64,000 nt of DNA from Quercus robur (lineage: Eukaryota > Streptophyta > Magnoliopsida > Fagales > Fagaceae): contig NC_065537.1 in the NCBI RefSeq assembly GCF_932294415.1, positions 2,914,001 to 2,978,000 of the forward strand, read 5' to 3'. Below, piece after piece: positions 48,819 to 63,772 of this stretch. The number at the start of each line of letters is the position of its first letter. The stretch's first letter is position 1. The notes below the pieces were generated by a model. It made no database searches. It was not told where the DNA came from and saw only the letters and a program-made list of their open reading frames with translations. Both the position numbers and the translations under genes were made by a program.

Positions 48819-51643
48819 ATGGCTGTTAGAGAAACAACAAGTTTGTTGGTTCTGATACTGATTGCTTTGCCAGTTTTGGTATTCGCAATTCAAACTCTGA
48901 GAACTGAGCCTTCAAGGAAGGAAGATCGGGAGTACAAGGAAGGCGATTACATTCCTCTCTTCGCCAACACAGCTTTTCCTAATCAAAATCCATGGTAATT
49001 AATTTCCTCATTTCTCTGTGAAAATCTCATATTTTCCAACGTTTTTGCTTATGATCTTCTATGTGAACTTGAGCTTGGAATTTGATTTTTGTTCTTTTGA
49101 TTTGGTTCTAATATTTGCTTATTTTACCCTACAATTCTCTATGTTCTGAGCTTCACTTTGGTTGCTGAGAATTTCTTTTTTATCTGTCGAAAAATGAAGA
49201 AACGAAGTTTTAGGTCTCAATATCTTGATTTTGTTTAAGAAACCGTTTGTTAAGTAAATAATTTTTCATTGTTAGTGATAGAAAAAAAAAAAAAAAAAAT
49301 TCAGTGAGGCATATTCATATTTTGATTTACCATTCTGCCCTCCTGGAGTAAGAATAACTCTCTTTGGCCCTTGGTTTGTTGCAAAATTAGTGATAAATAT
49401 GATTATCATTCCTAAGCATCGATCACGATATACAGATCCAATACCCTACAGAAAAAAATCGTTGGAAGAAGTTATAGCAGGGGATTGCTATATGAACACT
49501 GGGTATGAATTGAGGTTCAAGAAGGAAACAAAGAAGAAACTTCTTTGTGAGAAGAATCTGAACAGAGAAGAAGTTGCGAAATTCAGGGATGCCATTGCAG
49601 CCGATACCGTGTACGAGATGTACTACGATAACATTCGCTTGAGAGAGCAAGTTGGAGTAAATGCTACAGATCCATATATAGAAATGCAATGGTTTCATCT
49701 TATCAATCACCTCGACTTTCATTTCCGTTACTTAGGAAACAGAGTGAAAGAAGTATATGTTTTGGGTGACATCGATTCTGCCGTGGATGTAACTGATTCA
49801 GATGCTGAAATCAAAGTCAATTTCACTTATTCTGTCATCTGGGGAGATTTGGAATCCAAGGAGGAGAATCAAGACAAGGTCAGGCTCAGGGGGTTGTCAG
49901 AGCAAGTTGGAGAAGATGATCCTATGCATTATGTTTCATTTTCATTTATACTTTTAATAGCCTTCTTTTTTTTTTTTATGAATTCAATGATGTTTCATTT
50001 TCACTTATGAATTCAACAATTTCAAATTTCTTAACTTTTCATAAGCATTGATTTTTAAAAGTCATATTATCATAACTACAGTTTACTAATGAATTCCATT
50101 TGCAGAATTTGCATTCTCTTTGTTATGGCATATACAGGTCACCTATATGTCTGCTCTAATAAGAGCCTGTATTCCACTCATCATGATATATAGTCTCGCA
50201 TCATGTTTATCTGGGTACAAGGTTACTTCATTTCACTCTGGCTTCACAACACATGGATGGATAAGAGTAATAATCAACGCATATAGTATCTTGTATTTTC
50301 TGTATTATTTTTCTGGCTACAATTCAGGTTTTTAATTATGTGGTTTATGATTTTTCTTACAGATAGAATGTGTAGTTCAAACTGGGGCCCTGTACCTTGT
50401 TCCAGTGATCTTAACAGGTCTTGTCGTAACTATATTGGAGATAACAATAGGCGAGGTGTTAGATTTACCAGAATATGATGATATAACCTACTATATTATC
50501 ATTTACTTATTCATTGGTATCAGTTTCCTAACTGTGGGTGGCATCTTCGGGCGGACTTCCCTAAATGAATCAGAAATAACCTGTTCCACCAAACACTTTC
50601 AAAATGAGATTACAAATCAAGCTTGGTACATGAGGACACCTACTCAAATGTTCCTTGGGGGTCTTCTTCCTTTCAGCTTAATCTTCTCTATGATGGATGA
50701 TATCTATGCAAGCTTGTACAATTTGAAAGTTTGTGGTGCATTTAGTACAATGTTTACAGCCTTCATTTCTATCATTGCACTAACTGTGTTTGTGGGAATC
50801 ATCTGTACATGATCTCAGTTTTACAAGCAAGATCACCAATGGTGGTGGAGGTAATTCTCTTACAACAATGTTATAGACACTATAAATTTCACAACTTATT
50901 TACATTTGAGGTGCAAGAATGTGATTAGTGCAACATGACTCTCACATGGGACTATTATTGACATCATTTTTATTACACACCAATCACAACCTACCACCTA
51001 GCAGTTGTGGAAAAAAATGTGAAATTTGTTGTGCATTTAGACTTATTGAATCTCCTAACATATACCTTGGAGAATTATAGGAACAGCCATCATGATGGGA
51101 GTCTACCTAATTAATTTCAAAGGGTACTTTCAGTTATTAATTTCAAAAGGAACTTTCTAGTTATTAATGCTTATCTAAATTTTCATCCCCTAATGGGTGT
51201 TTTACCTAAAATGACTTCCCTTAGTTGTTAATTTAGCATGCTGATGCAAATCTGTAAGCCATTCAAGTCTTATGTTGCATATGTTTGCGTAGTAGTGAAC
51301 TAAGTGAAGCCTACAACTCTTATACCTGAGTAGTTCTTTTATTTCCATGAAGCAATATACTAATGCCTTTTCATCTAATATCTATCTATCTATCTATCTA
51401 TTGATCCAAGTCTGTCTACAATGCAGATCTGTCTTTCGTGGGGGATCAGTTGCCATTTTCATGTTTGCGTATGGTCTCTATTTCTATGCTAGAGCAAACA
51501 CCAGAATTTCAATGAACCTGATAGTGTTTCTGGGCTACAATGCTTGCATATTCTACGCCGTCTTCTTGATGCTTGGAACCATTGGCTTCTATGCTTCGTC
51601 AATTGGTTTCCATTACATGGGCCGAGTCCTAAGGAGGAGGTGA
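48819..51643 (+). pseudogene. TM9SF (nonaspanin)-like gene, incomplete
   Basis: Exon-like blocks are 48819-48995 (signal peptide then YKEGDYIPLFANTAFPNQNP), about 49420-49920 (lumenal domain, with LNREEVAKFRDAIA and DFHFRYLGNRVKEV), 50106-50266, 50363-50850 and 51427-51643. The last three carry membrane helices and end in FLMLGTIGFYASSIGFHYMG, the typical nonaspanin tail. TM9SF proteins sit in the Golgi and endosome with nine membrane helices and about 590-650 residues. Here the part between the lumenal domain and TYMSALIRACIP, including the first helices, was not found. The frame also meets TGA at 50810-50812 just before the family's EDHEWWWR-like stretch (QDHQWWWR). It therefore looks like a decayed gene; no good splice joins exon 1 to exon 2 either. 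Confidence 0.8.
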
Positions 51644-51649
51644 CTAAAA

Positions 51650-52484
51650 AGCTCAATTCTTTCTCATGTTGACCCAAAGAGAGATAGCACATCATTTTGG
51701 TTATTTTCTTAGACTGACAGGCTTAAGGAGTCCCTCGTAATTGTTTTGCAATATTTTTCTTTTTTTGGTAGAAGAACTCAACACCATGGATTCAAAATCC
51801 ATGACCTCACCCACACCTACATTGTTATTCATGGTCTAGGAATTGGATGACTGGCATTTACCAATCATGTTGCATTGAAATGCACTCGGCACAGGTCACT
51901 TTTAGTTTTAGTAAAAAGAATTACTTGGATCAATCCCTTTGTCACAAAATAATTGAAAGCAAAGCTACATATCCGTTTATTTCATACAAGTAGCCACCCT
52001 GATTCAAGTATCAGTCAATGTCACCTTGTAGAGATGCAGAGGATGGTGATTGTAGCAATCCTGGACCTCTTGGTCTTGTATGAGGTGATCATGACATGGT
52101 GTCACGGTTGGTGGCGGTGCCCTGGTGCAAAGGATGGTGGTTCTGGAAAGAGTCCCTTACAAAAGAGTTTCTTGGTGGAGGCATATTTTCCTCCAATCAG
52201 TTTGAATTTTAGTACTCAATTCCATTCTGATCAACATCCGGTGCCCTATCCCCGGACCAAAACAATAAATGAAAAACTGGAAGAGTCAGATTTATTTCTC
52301 CAAAAAAATCTTCCATGTTTAATGACTTCGACTTAGAATTTAAATTTTAAATTCAGGTTGGAAATTAAGGAGATAACATAAATGGAACATGATTGATGAA
52401 GAAAAGGTGTGAACAGCATAACCCTAATTAGTGATCTCACGCAATTTTATTTCATCACCAACAATATCTTATCTAACTGAGAAA
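51650..52484. other. Downstream of TM9SF, no gene
   Basis: A plus-strand open frame at 51953-52336 shows no family motif and no splice context. Probably trailer and spacer of the duplicated unit. Confidence 0.35.
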
Positions 52485-52735
52485 AAAATAATGTAGCTTA
52501 TATAGTGAAAAGGGCATTACTATTATTAAGTGAGAACAATGTTGCCATATGAAGTTCGCATTCTTACTGAATAACAAAGATGTGATGCCCCCTCAAAAAA
52601 AAAAAAAAAAACACAAAAACAAAAACAAAGATGTGATGACGTTTTTTTTATATAAGGTAGTCCCTTGTATTTGTGCGGAAATGGAAATTAGAATGAGTAG
52701 ACAATCCGATTATATAATTGTAGTATAATGCCAAT
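52485..52735. repeat. Left part of second duplication unit
   Basis: Matches 47620-47820 over most of its length (AATGTAGCTTATATRGTGAAAAG..., ATTATTAAGTGAGAA, TAACAAAGATGTGATGA, AGTCCCTTRTATTTGT), in the same orientation. It is followed by (TA)n and Helitron insertions that separate it from the rest of the unit at 57060. Confidence 0.65.
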
Positions 52736-52742
52736 TTTTACA

Positions 52743-52756
<14 letters not shown>

Positions 52757-52791
<35 letters not shown>
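52757..52791. repeat. (AT)n microsatellite
   Basis: A long AT dinucleotide run, the landing site of the Helitron whose 5' end follows directly. Confidence 0.9.
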
Positions 52792-52794
<3 letters not shown>

Positions 52795-53618
52795 TATACT
52801 ATATACTATATAATAAAAGTTGGGCATGGAAGTTGTAGTTGCGCCAAATGGTTGCACTAAATTGCAGAAATTTTTTTAGAATTTTAAAAAAATTAATATA
52901 ATTTTTTTTGTACTTATCGTCTCCTATAATTTCTAAATTGATAAAAATCTTAATTTGATTACAATCTAAACTCTTCATCTAATCCTTTTATTATTATAAT
53001 TTAAAAGTTGATAAAAAAATTTAATTTGATTACAATTTAAACTCTTCATCTAATCCTTTTTTTTTTAATTATATTACTATGTGAAAAAAAAAAATGCACT
53101 CTCAAAGTGATAGAGAAAATAAACAGGTTTATTCTTTATTGTTTTTCTAAATTTATATCTTAATTTATAATTTTTGTTAATTTCTTAATTTTAAATTATG
53201 AATAATTTTGATTATATTCTTTATTTTGAATAAAAATTATTGTTTATAGGTTTTAGGTTGTGTTATATTCTTCAGAAAAAAGAAATAAAATAAAATAAAA
53301 GAGTTTATATAAATTTGGCAACAGAGCTAAATAGATAAGGTTAAGAAATGTTTACTAATAATAATTTTATTAGTAACTTTTTTTAACATGATTAAAAAAA
53401 ATGAATAGAGAGATAATTTATTAACGTGATTTAAACTCTTCTAAAACTTTTTTAAGGGGTTGGTTTAAAAAAATTGCAAAGTAATTTTCTAATTATTTAC
53501 TACTATGCGCTAACTTCTAAGTACCAAAACCCACAATTGAAATACTAATCCGTATGAGATACTACTTCCAAAGATTAATATCTTAGCTATTATATATTAA
53601 TGCTGACTTTTATATATA
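52792..53618 (+). mobile_element. Helitron 5' part
   Basis: Starts with TC after A, as Helitrons do: TCATATACTATATACTATAT followed by AATAAAAGTTGGGC and, soon after, GTAGTTGCGCC. These words match the 5' end of the inverse copy at 55254. Within it 52920-53000 and 52990-53070 repeat the phrase TTTGATTACAAT(C/T)TAAACTCTTCATCTAATCC. Its own 3' end is missing or lies beyond the inserted copy. Confidence 0.55.
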
Positions 53619-53656
53619 CTAGTTATAGGCCCGTGCATTGCACGGTTTTATAAAAA

Positions 53657-53687
<31 letters not shown>

Positions 53688-55253
53688 TAAAATAAATGTA
53701 TAAATAATTGTATATATTAATAGATTCAATAAAGGTAAAAGAAAAAATTATCAAGTGTAAATAATTATCTTACTAAAATAAGGGGTAAGATTTCTTCCTA
53801 AAACTAAATTAAATTGATAATTCCAAATTGAATTTTAAATTGATAATTATTTTAAAAAAACATACTAAACAATTGATAAATCTAAAATTAATATAATCTT
53901 GATTATATTATAAATTAAAATTAAAGTTGATAATTCAAGAATACACGTGTAGAACATCTTGATAATTTGATGTAAAATAAAAATCAAATAAGAAAATTGT
54001 TAAATTTAATCCATTAATTCTAACCATATTTAATCATTAATTCTAAGATCCTAACCCTAAGCATATAAATTAGATCAAAGCTAAGAAAATTAGTTTAAAC
54101 AAAATGCAACCAATACACAAAACCTAATCAATTTAATAAAAACAAAATACAAAAACAAAGAAGAAGCCTTTAGAAACTTGACAATGTTTTTGAATGTTTT
54201 GAATTCATTAATTAAAATCACATGAAGACAAAAAAACCAATAATAACACTAAAGAAAATGAACAAAATGAAAATAATAATAATAAAAGAAGAAAGAATAC
54301 ATACCTGCATTGTCATGGGATTTAGGCATTCACATATTGAAATAAGTTTCACTTCAAAAAGGATATATAGGGTTATATATATTGGTAGAGTTCCATTTGA
54401 AATATAATTCATTTAAATCTTATTGAAATTAAAGATATCTAATCAATGTGTTTGTTTTTATTTCATAAAAATTGGAATTAAAAAAATAAAAGGTCATATG
54501 AATAGAATCAAAAAAAGAAAAAAAAAAAGAAAAAGAAAAAGAAAGGAGTTAATTCAACATAAGCGTAACATATAAAAATTTTAAAATTTTAAAAAAAGAG
54601 AGAGAAAGAAAACGTGGTTGATAGCTATAAGGAATTTTGATATCTATATATATATATATATATATATATTTAAATGTCATCAATGTAGAAATTATCAAAT
54701 TAATGGAGATATATATTGTTTTTTTGGAATAGATAGAGATTATCAAATTATTGGAGATATATACTATTTCTTGAGATAGATTTATATTAATCACCTCTTG
54801 AAGAATTTGGATTGTGCTTATCCCTTAATAGTCAAGTTTTGTAGCTTGATATTTTGATAAAATAATATTAATTTAATAATATTAAAAATTTAAAAATTTA
54901 GATGATAAATATTATCTAAATTAAATTTTTGTATGTTAAATATTATCCCCCTAATTTAAGAAATATATCTTGACAAATAAAAAATAATAATGTTAATTAG
55001 ATGATAAAAATTATCTAAATTAAATTTTTGTATGTTAAATATTATCCCTTAATTTAAGAAATATATCCTAACAAATAAAAAAATAATGTGAATCTAATTT
55101 TATTTAATAATAAGAATGAATTAGAGTCTTAGTAGTATACTATTCCTTTTTAGTTCTTTGAAAATCTAAAAATTTAATAAAATTTTTGCAATTTGGTGAA
55201 GCCAAGAGGCGCAACCACGGCGTCTAAGTCCAACTTTTATTATATATAATATG

Positions 55254-55254
<1 letters not shown>
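53619..55254 (-). mobile_element. Helitron, non-autonomous, complete
   Basis: On the minus strand it begins TCATATTATATATAATAAAA (from 55254, after an A) and ends with CTAG at 53622-53619 followed by T. Just before that lies a perfect hairpin, CCGTGC-AAT-GCACGG (53645-53631). These are the Helitron rules: no terminal inverted repeat, no target duplication, A/T insertion. No Rep/helicase frame is present in the 1636 bp. Confidence 0.75.
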
Positions 55255-55282
<28 letters not shown>

Positions 55283-55286
<4 letters not shown>

Positions 55287-55842
55287 AAAGAGGGGTTTTC
55301 TACCTCCTTGCAAAACAAATGGACAATAACAAGAATTAGCTAGACAGGGACAAGACTACACCACCTCTTTTCTACAATATATGTTAAATTCATATCATTT
55401 TTCGTGCATATTCACACGCTACACAAAGGAATTATAATAAGAATTAACAAGACATGGGTAAGACTACATCACCTCTTTTCTACAATAAATATTAAATTTA
55501 GATCGTTTTTCATGCATATACACACACATGTAGCATGCAACACACAAGACTTAAACTTTAAGTTTAATTAAACTTAAACTTGGTAGGGTGAAACTTACTC
55601 GAATTTCAGTGTCTTCTTCCATACTTTCAAAGACAAAAATTAAATTCTCATGTGAGTCTCTCTCTACTTCAAAATTTTAAATGTTTAATAATTTAGATTG
55701 TTGTTAATTATTGAATTGAGGTTTCACTTAAACATTATTTCAATTATTGTTTCGAATAGTTTTTAATTATTAAATTCAAGGGTTTTCCATTTAAATATAT
55801 GTGATTAATTGAGCCTTAAAGTTCAATGTATTATTGAAAATC

Positions 55843-55888
<46 letters not shown>

Positions 55889-57019
55889 CCTCTACCATCT
55901 TCCATTCAATTATATATATATATGCATATTATGATACCTTAGTTTCACACAACATGCATTTATTATGTAACTTAAAAGTAAAATATTCATTTATTTTAAG
56001 TAAATTAATAAAAAAAATTATTTTTCTAGACAAGGATAAGACTACACCACATCTTTTCTCAATATATGTTAAATTCAGATCATTTTTCATGCATATTCAC
56101 ACGCTACACGAAAGAATTATAATAAGAATTAGCTAGATAGAGGTAAGACTACACCACCTCTTTTCTAAAATATATGTTCAATTCAAATCATTTTTCATGC
56201 ATATTCACACACTATACAAAGGAATTATAATTAGAATTACTTAAATAGGGTTAAGACTACTCCACCTCTTTTTTACAATAAAAATTAAATTTAGATCATT
56301 TTTCATGCATATACATACACATGTAGCATGCAACGCAAAAGATTTAAACTTTAAATTTAAACTTAAACTTGGTAGGGTGAAACTCACTTGAGTTTCAGTG
56401 CTTTCTTCCATGCTTTCAAGGACAAAAATTAAATTCACATGTGAGTCTCTCTCTACTTCAAATTTTTAAATGTTTAATAATTTAAATTGTTCTTAATTAT
56501 TGAATTGAGGTTTCACTTAAACATTATTTCAATTATTTTTTCAGACATTTTTAATTATTAAATTCAAGAGTTTTCCATTTAAATATATGTGATTAATTGA
56601 GCCTTAATTTTTTTTTTTTTTTTTTTTTAGAGAGTTTCAACTTATGGCGTTCGCTCTTGATGATAGTTTTTTATCATCAGACCAAGACACCAATCAGTTT
56701 TTGGTGTAGGCGGGGATTGAACCCCAAATCTCTTATACAACTATCAAAGACTTTACCAGTTGAGCAAACTGAAACCCAAGAGCCTTAAAGTTCAATGTAT
56801 TATTGAAAATCATTTTATATATATATTTTAGGTACCTCTCCCATCTTCCATTCAATTATATATATTTATATATGCATATTATGATACCTTAGTTTCACAC
56901 AACATGCATTCATTATGTAACTTAAAATTAAAATATTCATTTATTTTAAGCAAATTAATAAAAAAATTATTTACATATAAATTTTGATTAAACTGTGCAT
57001 CGCACAGACATAATGCTAG
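55283..57019 (+). mobile_element. Helitron with internal tandem repeats
   Basis: The 3' end is CTAG at 57016-57019 followed by T, nine bases after a perfect hairpin CTGTGC-ATC-GCACAG (56993-57007). The 5' border in a TA stretch near 55283 (TATATATAAAAGAGGGG) is approximate. Inside, a unit of about 110 bp (GACTACACCACCTCTTTTCTACAATAT... then CATTTTTCATGCATATTCACAC) occurs about five times between 55340 and 56310. A larger block (about 55441-56023) is repeated at 56232-56972, the second copy carrying a SINE. Confidence 0.65.
56607..56780 (-). repeat. tRNA-derived SINE
   Basis: On the minus strand: A box in GTTTGCTCAACTGGTAAAG, B box GGGTTCAATCCCC, then the family body CTACACCAAAAACTGATTGG and GTGTCTTGGTCTGATGATAA, ending GCCATAAGTTGAAACTCTC and an A tail (T run at 56607-56629). 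The target duplication GAGCCTTAA is present on both sides (about 56599-56607 and 56780-56788). It looks recent: the boxes are well kept. It sits in the second block of the Helitron repeat. Confidence 0.85.
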
Positions 57020-57059
57020 TATATATATATATATATATATATTCTTATTCGTGTTATTC

Positions 57060-57169
57060 ATGTGCCAGGGGGATTGGCGTTTACCAATCATGTTCAATTA
57101 AGAGTAATTTCGTCATAATAAATCAATTATTTCTCAAATCCTATAAGTTTTAGAGGAGTACCATGAGAT
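57060..57169 (+). repeat. Second copy of TM9SF upstream region, left piece
   Basis: Matches about 48450-48530 (TAAGRGTAATTTCGTCA..., GAGTACCWTGAGAT). The match is broken at CATGAGAT by the hAT-like element and resumes at 59217. Confidence 0.7.
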
Positions 57170-57391
57170 CAGGGTCAGACCTAGGTGGGGGCAAGGGGGC
57201 CAGGCCTTCATTGGGTCCAATTTATTTATTTATTGTTATTATATATTTCATTTTTGTAATTGGGCTCTCTTCCAACACTTTAAGTCCCTTCTTCTCAATA
57301 AGTTTAGCTAACCTCACTCAAATAACAACTATCCAACCCAAAAACTTAATAAAAACAATAAAATCATTCACAATGGTGACTGAATTTTAGA

Positions 57392-57438
<47 letters not shown>

Positions 57439-58222
57439 ACCACAAAAAAATCATGTGTTATAGGAGAAACTAAAGCTAAACTTTTTGTAACTACAATAAA
57501 CTGATATAAATATCAGCTGGTTATAGCAAGTTGTTAAAAAAAAATCAATATTTTATTAAAATTATATCTCTTCCTTCAATTAAAAAACTCAAATGTTCTC
57601 TCTTCCTTTATTATTTTAATGAGTTGTATATATTATTTAAATAAAGTGATAAAAAAAATAGAACATTTCATATTGGATGTACTGTAAAGTGAGGAGGTAA
57701 AATAGATAAAGTAGCTTTTTAAAGTGCTAAAAGCTAAAAATTTTAACATCACCACTATAAATGTTCTAACTTCAAAAAAAAAAAATCCTAACCAACCTTG
57801 TATTCAATGGCGACACTAAGAATTTATCTTTAGAGGGAGCCATACATAAAATTAGACAACTATTTTTTTTTTTTTTTGGTATGAAATCTAGAATAGTAAT
57901 GTATAATATAATTTAATAATCAATATACATTTCAAGAATGTGTCAACGGTCCTAAACTTAGCTATGAACTTAGATTTATCAAAATAAATTATCACCCATT
58001 AAATAAAATGACTGAGATTTTAAAAAAAATACTAAAAAAATACTAATAATTTCAAGATTGCTAAATAAAAGACAAACAATCATTCAAATTTCAACTCATA
58101 AAAAAAATAATAAAAAAATCTAATAAACAACAACTAAATACATGTTAATATGTTACATTATTTTATCAATAAATTAAATGTTATATAGTAGTATATTTTA
58201 ATCAAGTATTTATAATGCAATA

Positions 58223-58264
<42 letters not shown>

Positions 58265-59216
58265 ATTATTGTAACAAATAATATATTGTAAGGAAAATTA
58301 AAAGAAAACAAATGAAAAGAAAAGTGCATTACCTGGTAATTGGGAAAGTGGGCAACAGAGTGGGTCAGGAGCACAGCCACACAGGAGCCTACACGGAAAT
58401 TTGGAGAACCTTGTCTGTCTTGTCTAATCTAGTTTGCCATTATTATTCACACATTCACATGGAAGTTTTGTTAGTTTTTATATTGTAAATCACAGAATTG
58501 CAGTAGTGTACCTTAAAGGAGAGAAGAACTAGAAAGAAAAAAGAGGAAGAAAGGCAAACGGAGACATGGAGAGTGAGAAAGAGAGACACTTGTGTGATTA
58601 CTAATCAAAATGTTCTACAATTGTGTGGTACACTTGGTAGTGCGGCATATCAACAAAGCCTCTAACCTTCCAATTTGCTACTATTGTGGTGCAAGTTAAG
58701 CAATGTGTTGAGGCAATGGGATGAAGATTAAAAAAAATTCCCCTTTTATTTGTTGAGGTAATTGTTAAAATATTTATTTGTTCATTTTAAAGATACAAAA
58801 TGTCTAATTACTGTAATTTTTTTACATCTATATTTATTACTAATTGGATTGTATTCTATTTAAATGAAAGTTATATTTCTTAAATCTATATAAGCATATT
58901 ATCAAGTATGAGGGCCAAAATGATAAGGGTTTTTTAAAAAATTTCAAATTAATTAGGATAATTCCAAATATATAAATATATATATATATTTCCTTTTTTT
59001 TTTCCAAAATTTTTGGGGAGCCAAGGCCCCTTCGATCTCAATGTGGCTCCGCACAGCTTGTATTAAAAAAATATTATTTTGTTTTTGTCTTTGTTAATAT
59101 ATGATTGTATTTTAATATATTTAGAAACAACGATTTTATGCATTTATAATTATTTTTCTTTGTTAATTTTGACTTTTTTAAGCTTTCGCTAGCTTAAAAT
59201 CCTGGGTTTGTCCTAA
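57170..59216. mobile_element. hAT-like element carrying a nested hAT
   Basis: Flanked by 8-bp duplications CATGAGAT (57162-57169) and CGTGAGAT (59217-59224), one base apart. The ends CAGGGTCAGACCTAGG and CCTGGGTTTGTCCTAA are imperfect inverted repeats. The intact sequence of the paralogous region at 48520-48560 shows an uninterrupted empty site, which confirms the borders. Inside is a second hAT at 57805-59056. No transposase was recognised. Confidence 0.75.
57805..59056. mobile_element. Nested hAT non-autonomous element
   Basis: Perfect 8-bp duplication CTTGTATT (57797-57804, 59057-59064). Ends CAATGGCGACAC and GTGGCTCCGCACAG form the same GTGGCGGAGCCAC-type terminal repeat as the MITE at 46334-46889, with subterminal GAGGGAGCC / GGAGCCAAGGCCCC. 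It contains an (AT)n run at about 58227-58262. No transposase frame. Confidence 0.8.
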
Positions 59217-59580
59217 CGTGAGATAGTGATTTCACCAAGTCGTAACTCCATCACTGCACCCGACTAATTCTGTTTTGCAAAATAACTAACTACCCGCCGG
59301 TGCAACATTATCCAAGTCCATCTTTCACCGTCCAAAATTTCTGCTTAACTCCACCGAAAAGATCAATGGCTTAGATTCAATAACAATAAAAGAAAAAGTA
59401 TATATAAGCAACCAATTCTAACAGCTTTTCCCTCCTAAATATTCAAGCTCCTCAGAATATCTCTCTCTCTCAGAATCGCAGAGAATCCATGGCTGATACT
59501 AGTTTCTTGATTCTGGTACTGGTTGCTCTGTTAACTCTGGCATTCGCAACTGTTCGGACTCAGAGAAATGCGCCAATACA
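59217..59580 (+). pseudogene. Second TM9SF promoter and first exon fragment
   Basis: From 59217 the sequence follows 48525-48900 closely: CCCGCCGGTGCAACA, CCGTCCAAAATTTCTG, a TATA box near 59398, the leader AACAGCTTTTCCCTCCTAAAT and a start ATGGCTGATACTAG at 59489. The signal peptide SFLILVLVALLTLAFAT aligns with SLLVLILIALPVLVFAI of the first copy. After about 90 nt the match fades and the frame ends at 59737; no later TM9SF exon follows. It is a 5' fragment left by a tandem duplication. Confidence 0.75.
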
Positions 59581-60387
59581 ACACAATTATTGTTTATTCT
59601 TTCGTTCTTTCTTATATGCTTTAAGTTTTAACCACTACCTTCTAAATTATTGTTCTAGATTAAAAGTACTTGGCAGAACTGCCATACGTTTGGCTTTATA
59701 TCTTTTTTCTGCCACGCATAAAGGCATATTCTTATAATCTAGTACTCTATCTATTCAAAATTAAGTAATGATAGGGACACAAAATTCTATAATCTTTTTC
59801 ACAACAAAATTTCAAGCTTTCACCTTGTAATAGAGCCTTACAATTTAAGTATAACACCATGAACCACATAAAAGAAATAGGGGGCAAGTGTAGCAGGGAA
59901 AACTGTTGTATCTGCATTTGGCAATAATGTACAAACCTATCTAAAGGAAAATTATTGTGTACTTTAGTAAACTAGAACAATGCAATGAATAATAAAAAGC
60001 ATCATTTCATAAACTTAAAACGTTGATAGTCTATTAAGCATTCATTAAAATTCATTAATGCTTGATAACATTTTATTTTTATTTTTTTTAATAAAAAAAA
60101 GGTAATAAAAAGCTATAATAATTCATATATCATCCTCTCACACATGATTGTCAATGGAATAAAGGCAGATTGAAGATATCATGCTCAACAACAAAAATTT
60201 GGGTGCTTCTCTTCAGATGCCTCCAGGGGAGAATGATCAACTACTTCATACAACAGATAGCCAGTCTGGTTAACCCGAATGTTACTCATTATAAATTAGC
60301 AATTCCACTGCAGGGTGAACCACAAAGACAATTTCCGGCCAGAACACAGCCACGGCAACAATAACATAAGCATAAGGGAGTCTAATA
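59581..60387. other. Spacer before IMPDH, no gene
   Basis: AT-rich; probably includes the 3' trailer of IMPDH near its right end. Nothing else recognised. Confidence 0.35.

Positions 60388-63772
<3,385 letters not shown>

Noticed and set aside
51953-52336. Novel 127-codon gene downstream of TM9SF
   Set aside because: No recognised domain, no promoter or splice context, and the composition is like noncoding DNA.
55340-56310. CRISPR-like array
   Set aside because: Units of about 110 bp are contiguous and diverged, without unique spacers, inside a plant Helitron.
56700-56775. tRNA gene
   Set aside because: A and B boxes are present, but the sequence continues into a SINE body with an A tail and target duplications, and does not fold as a full tRNA.
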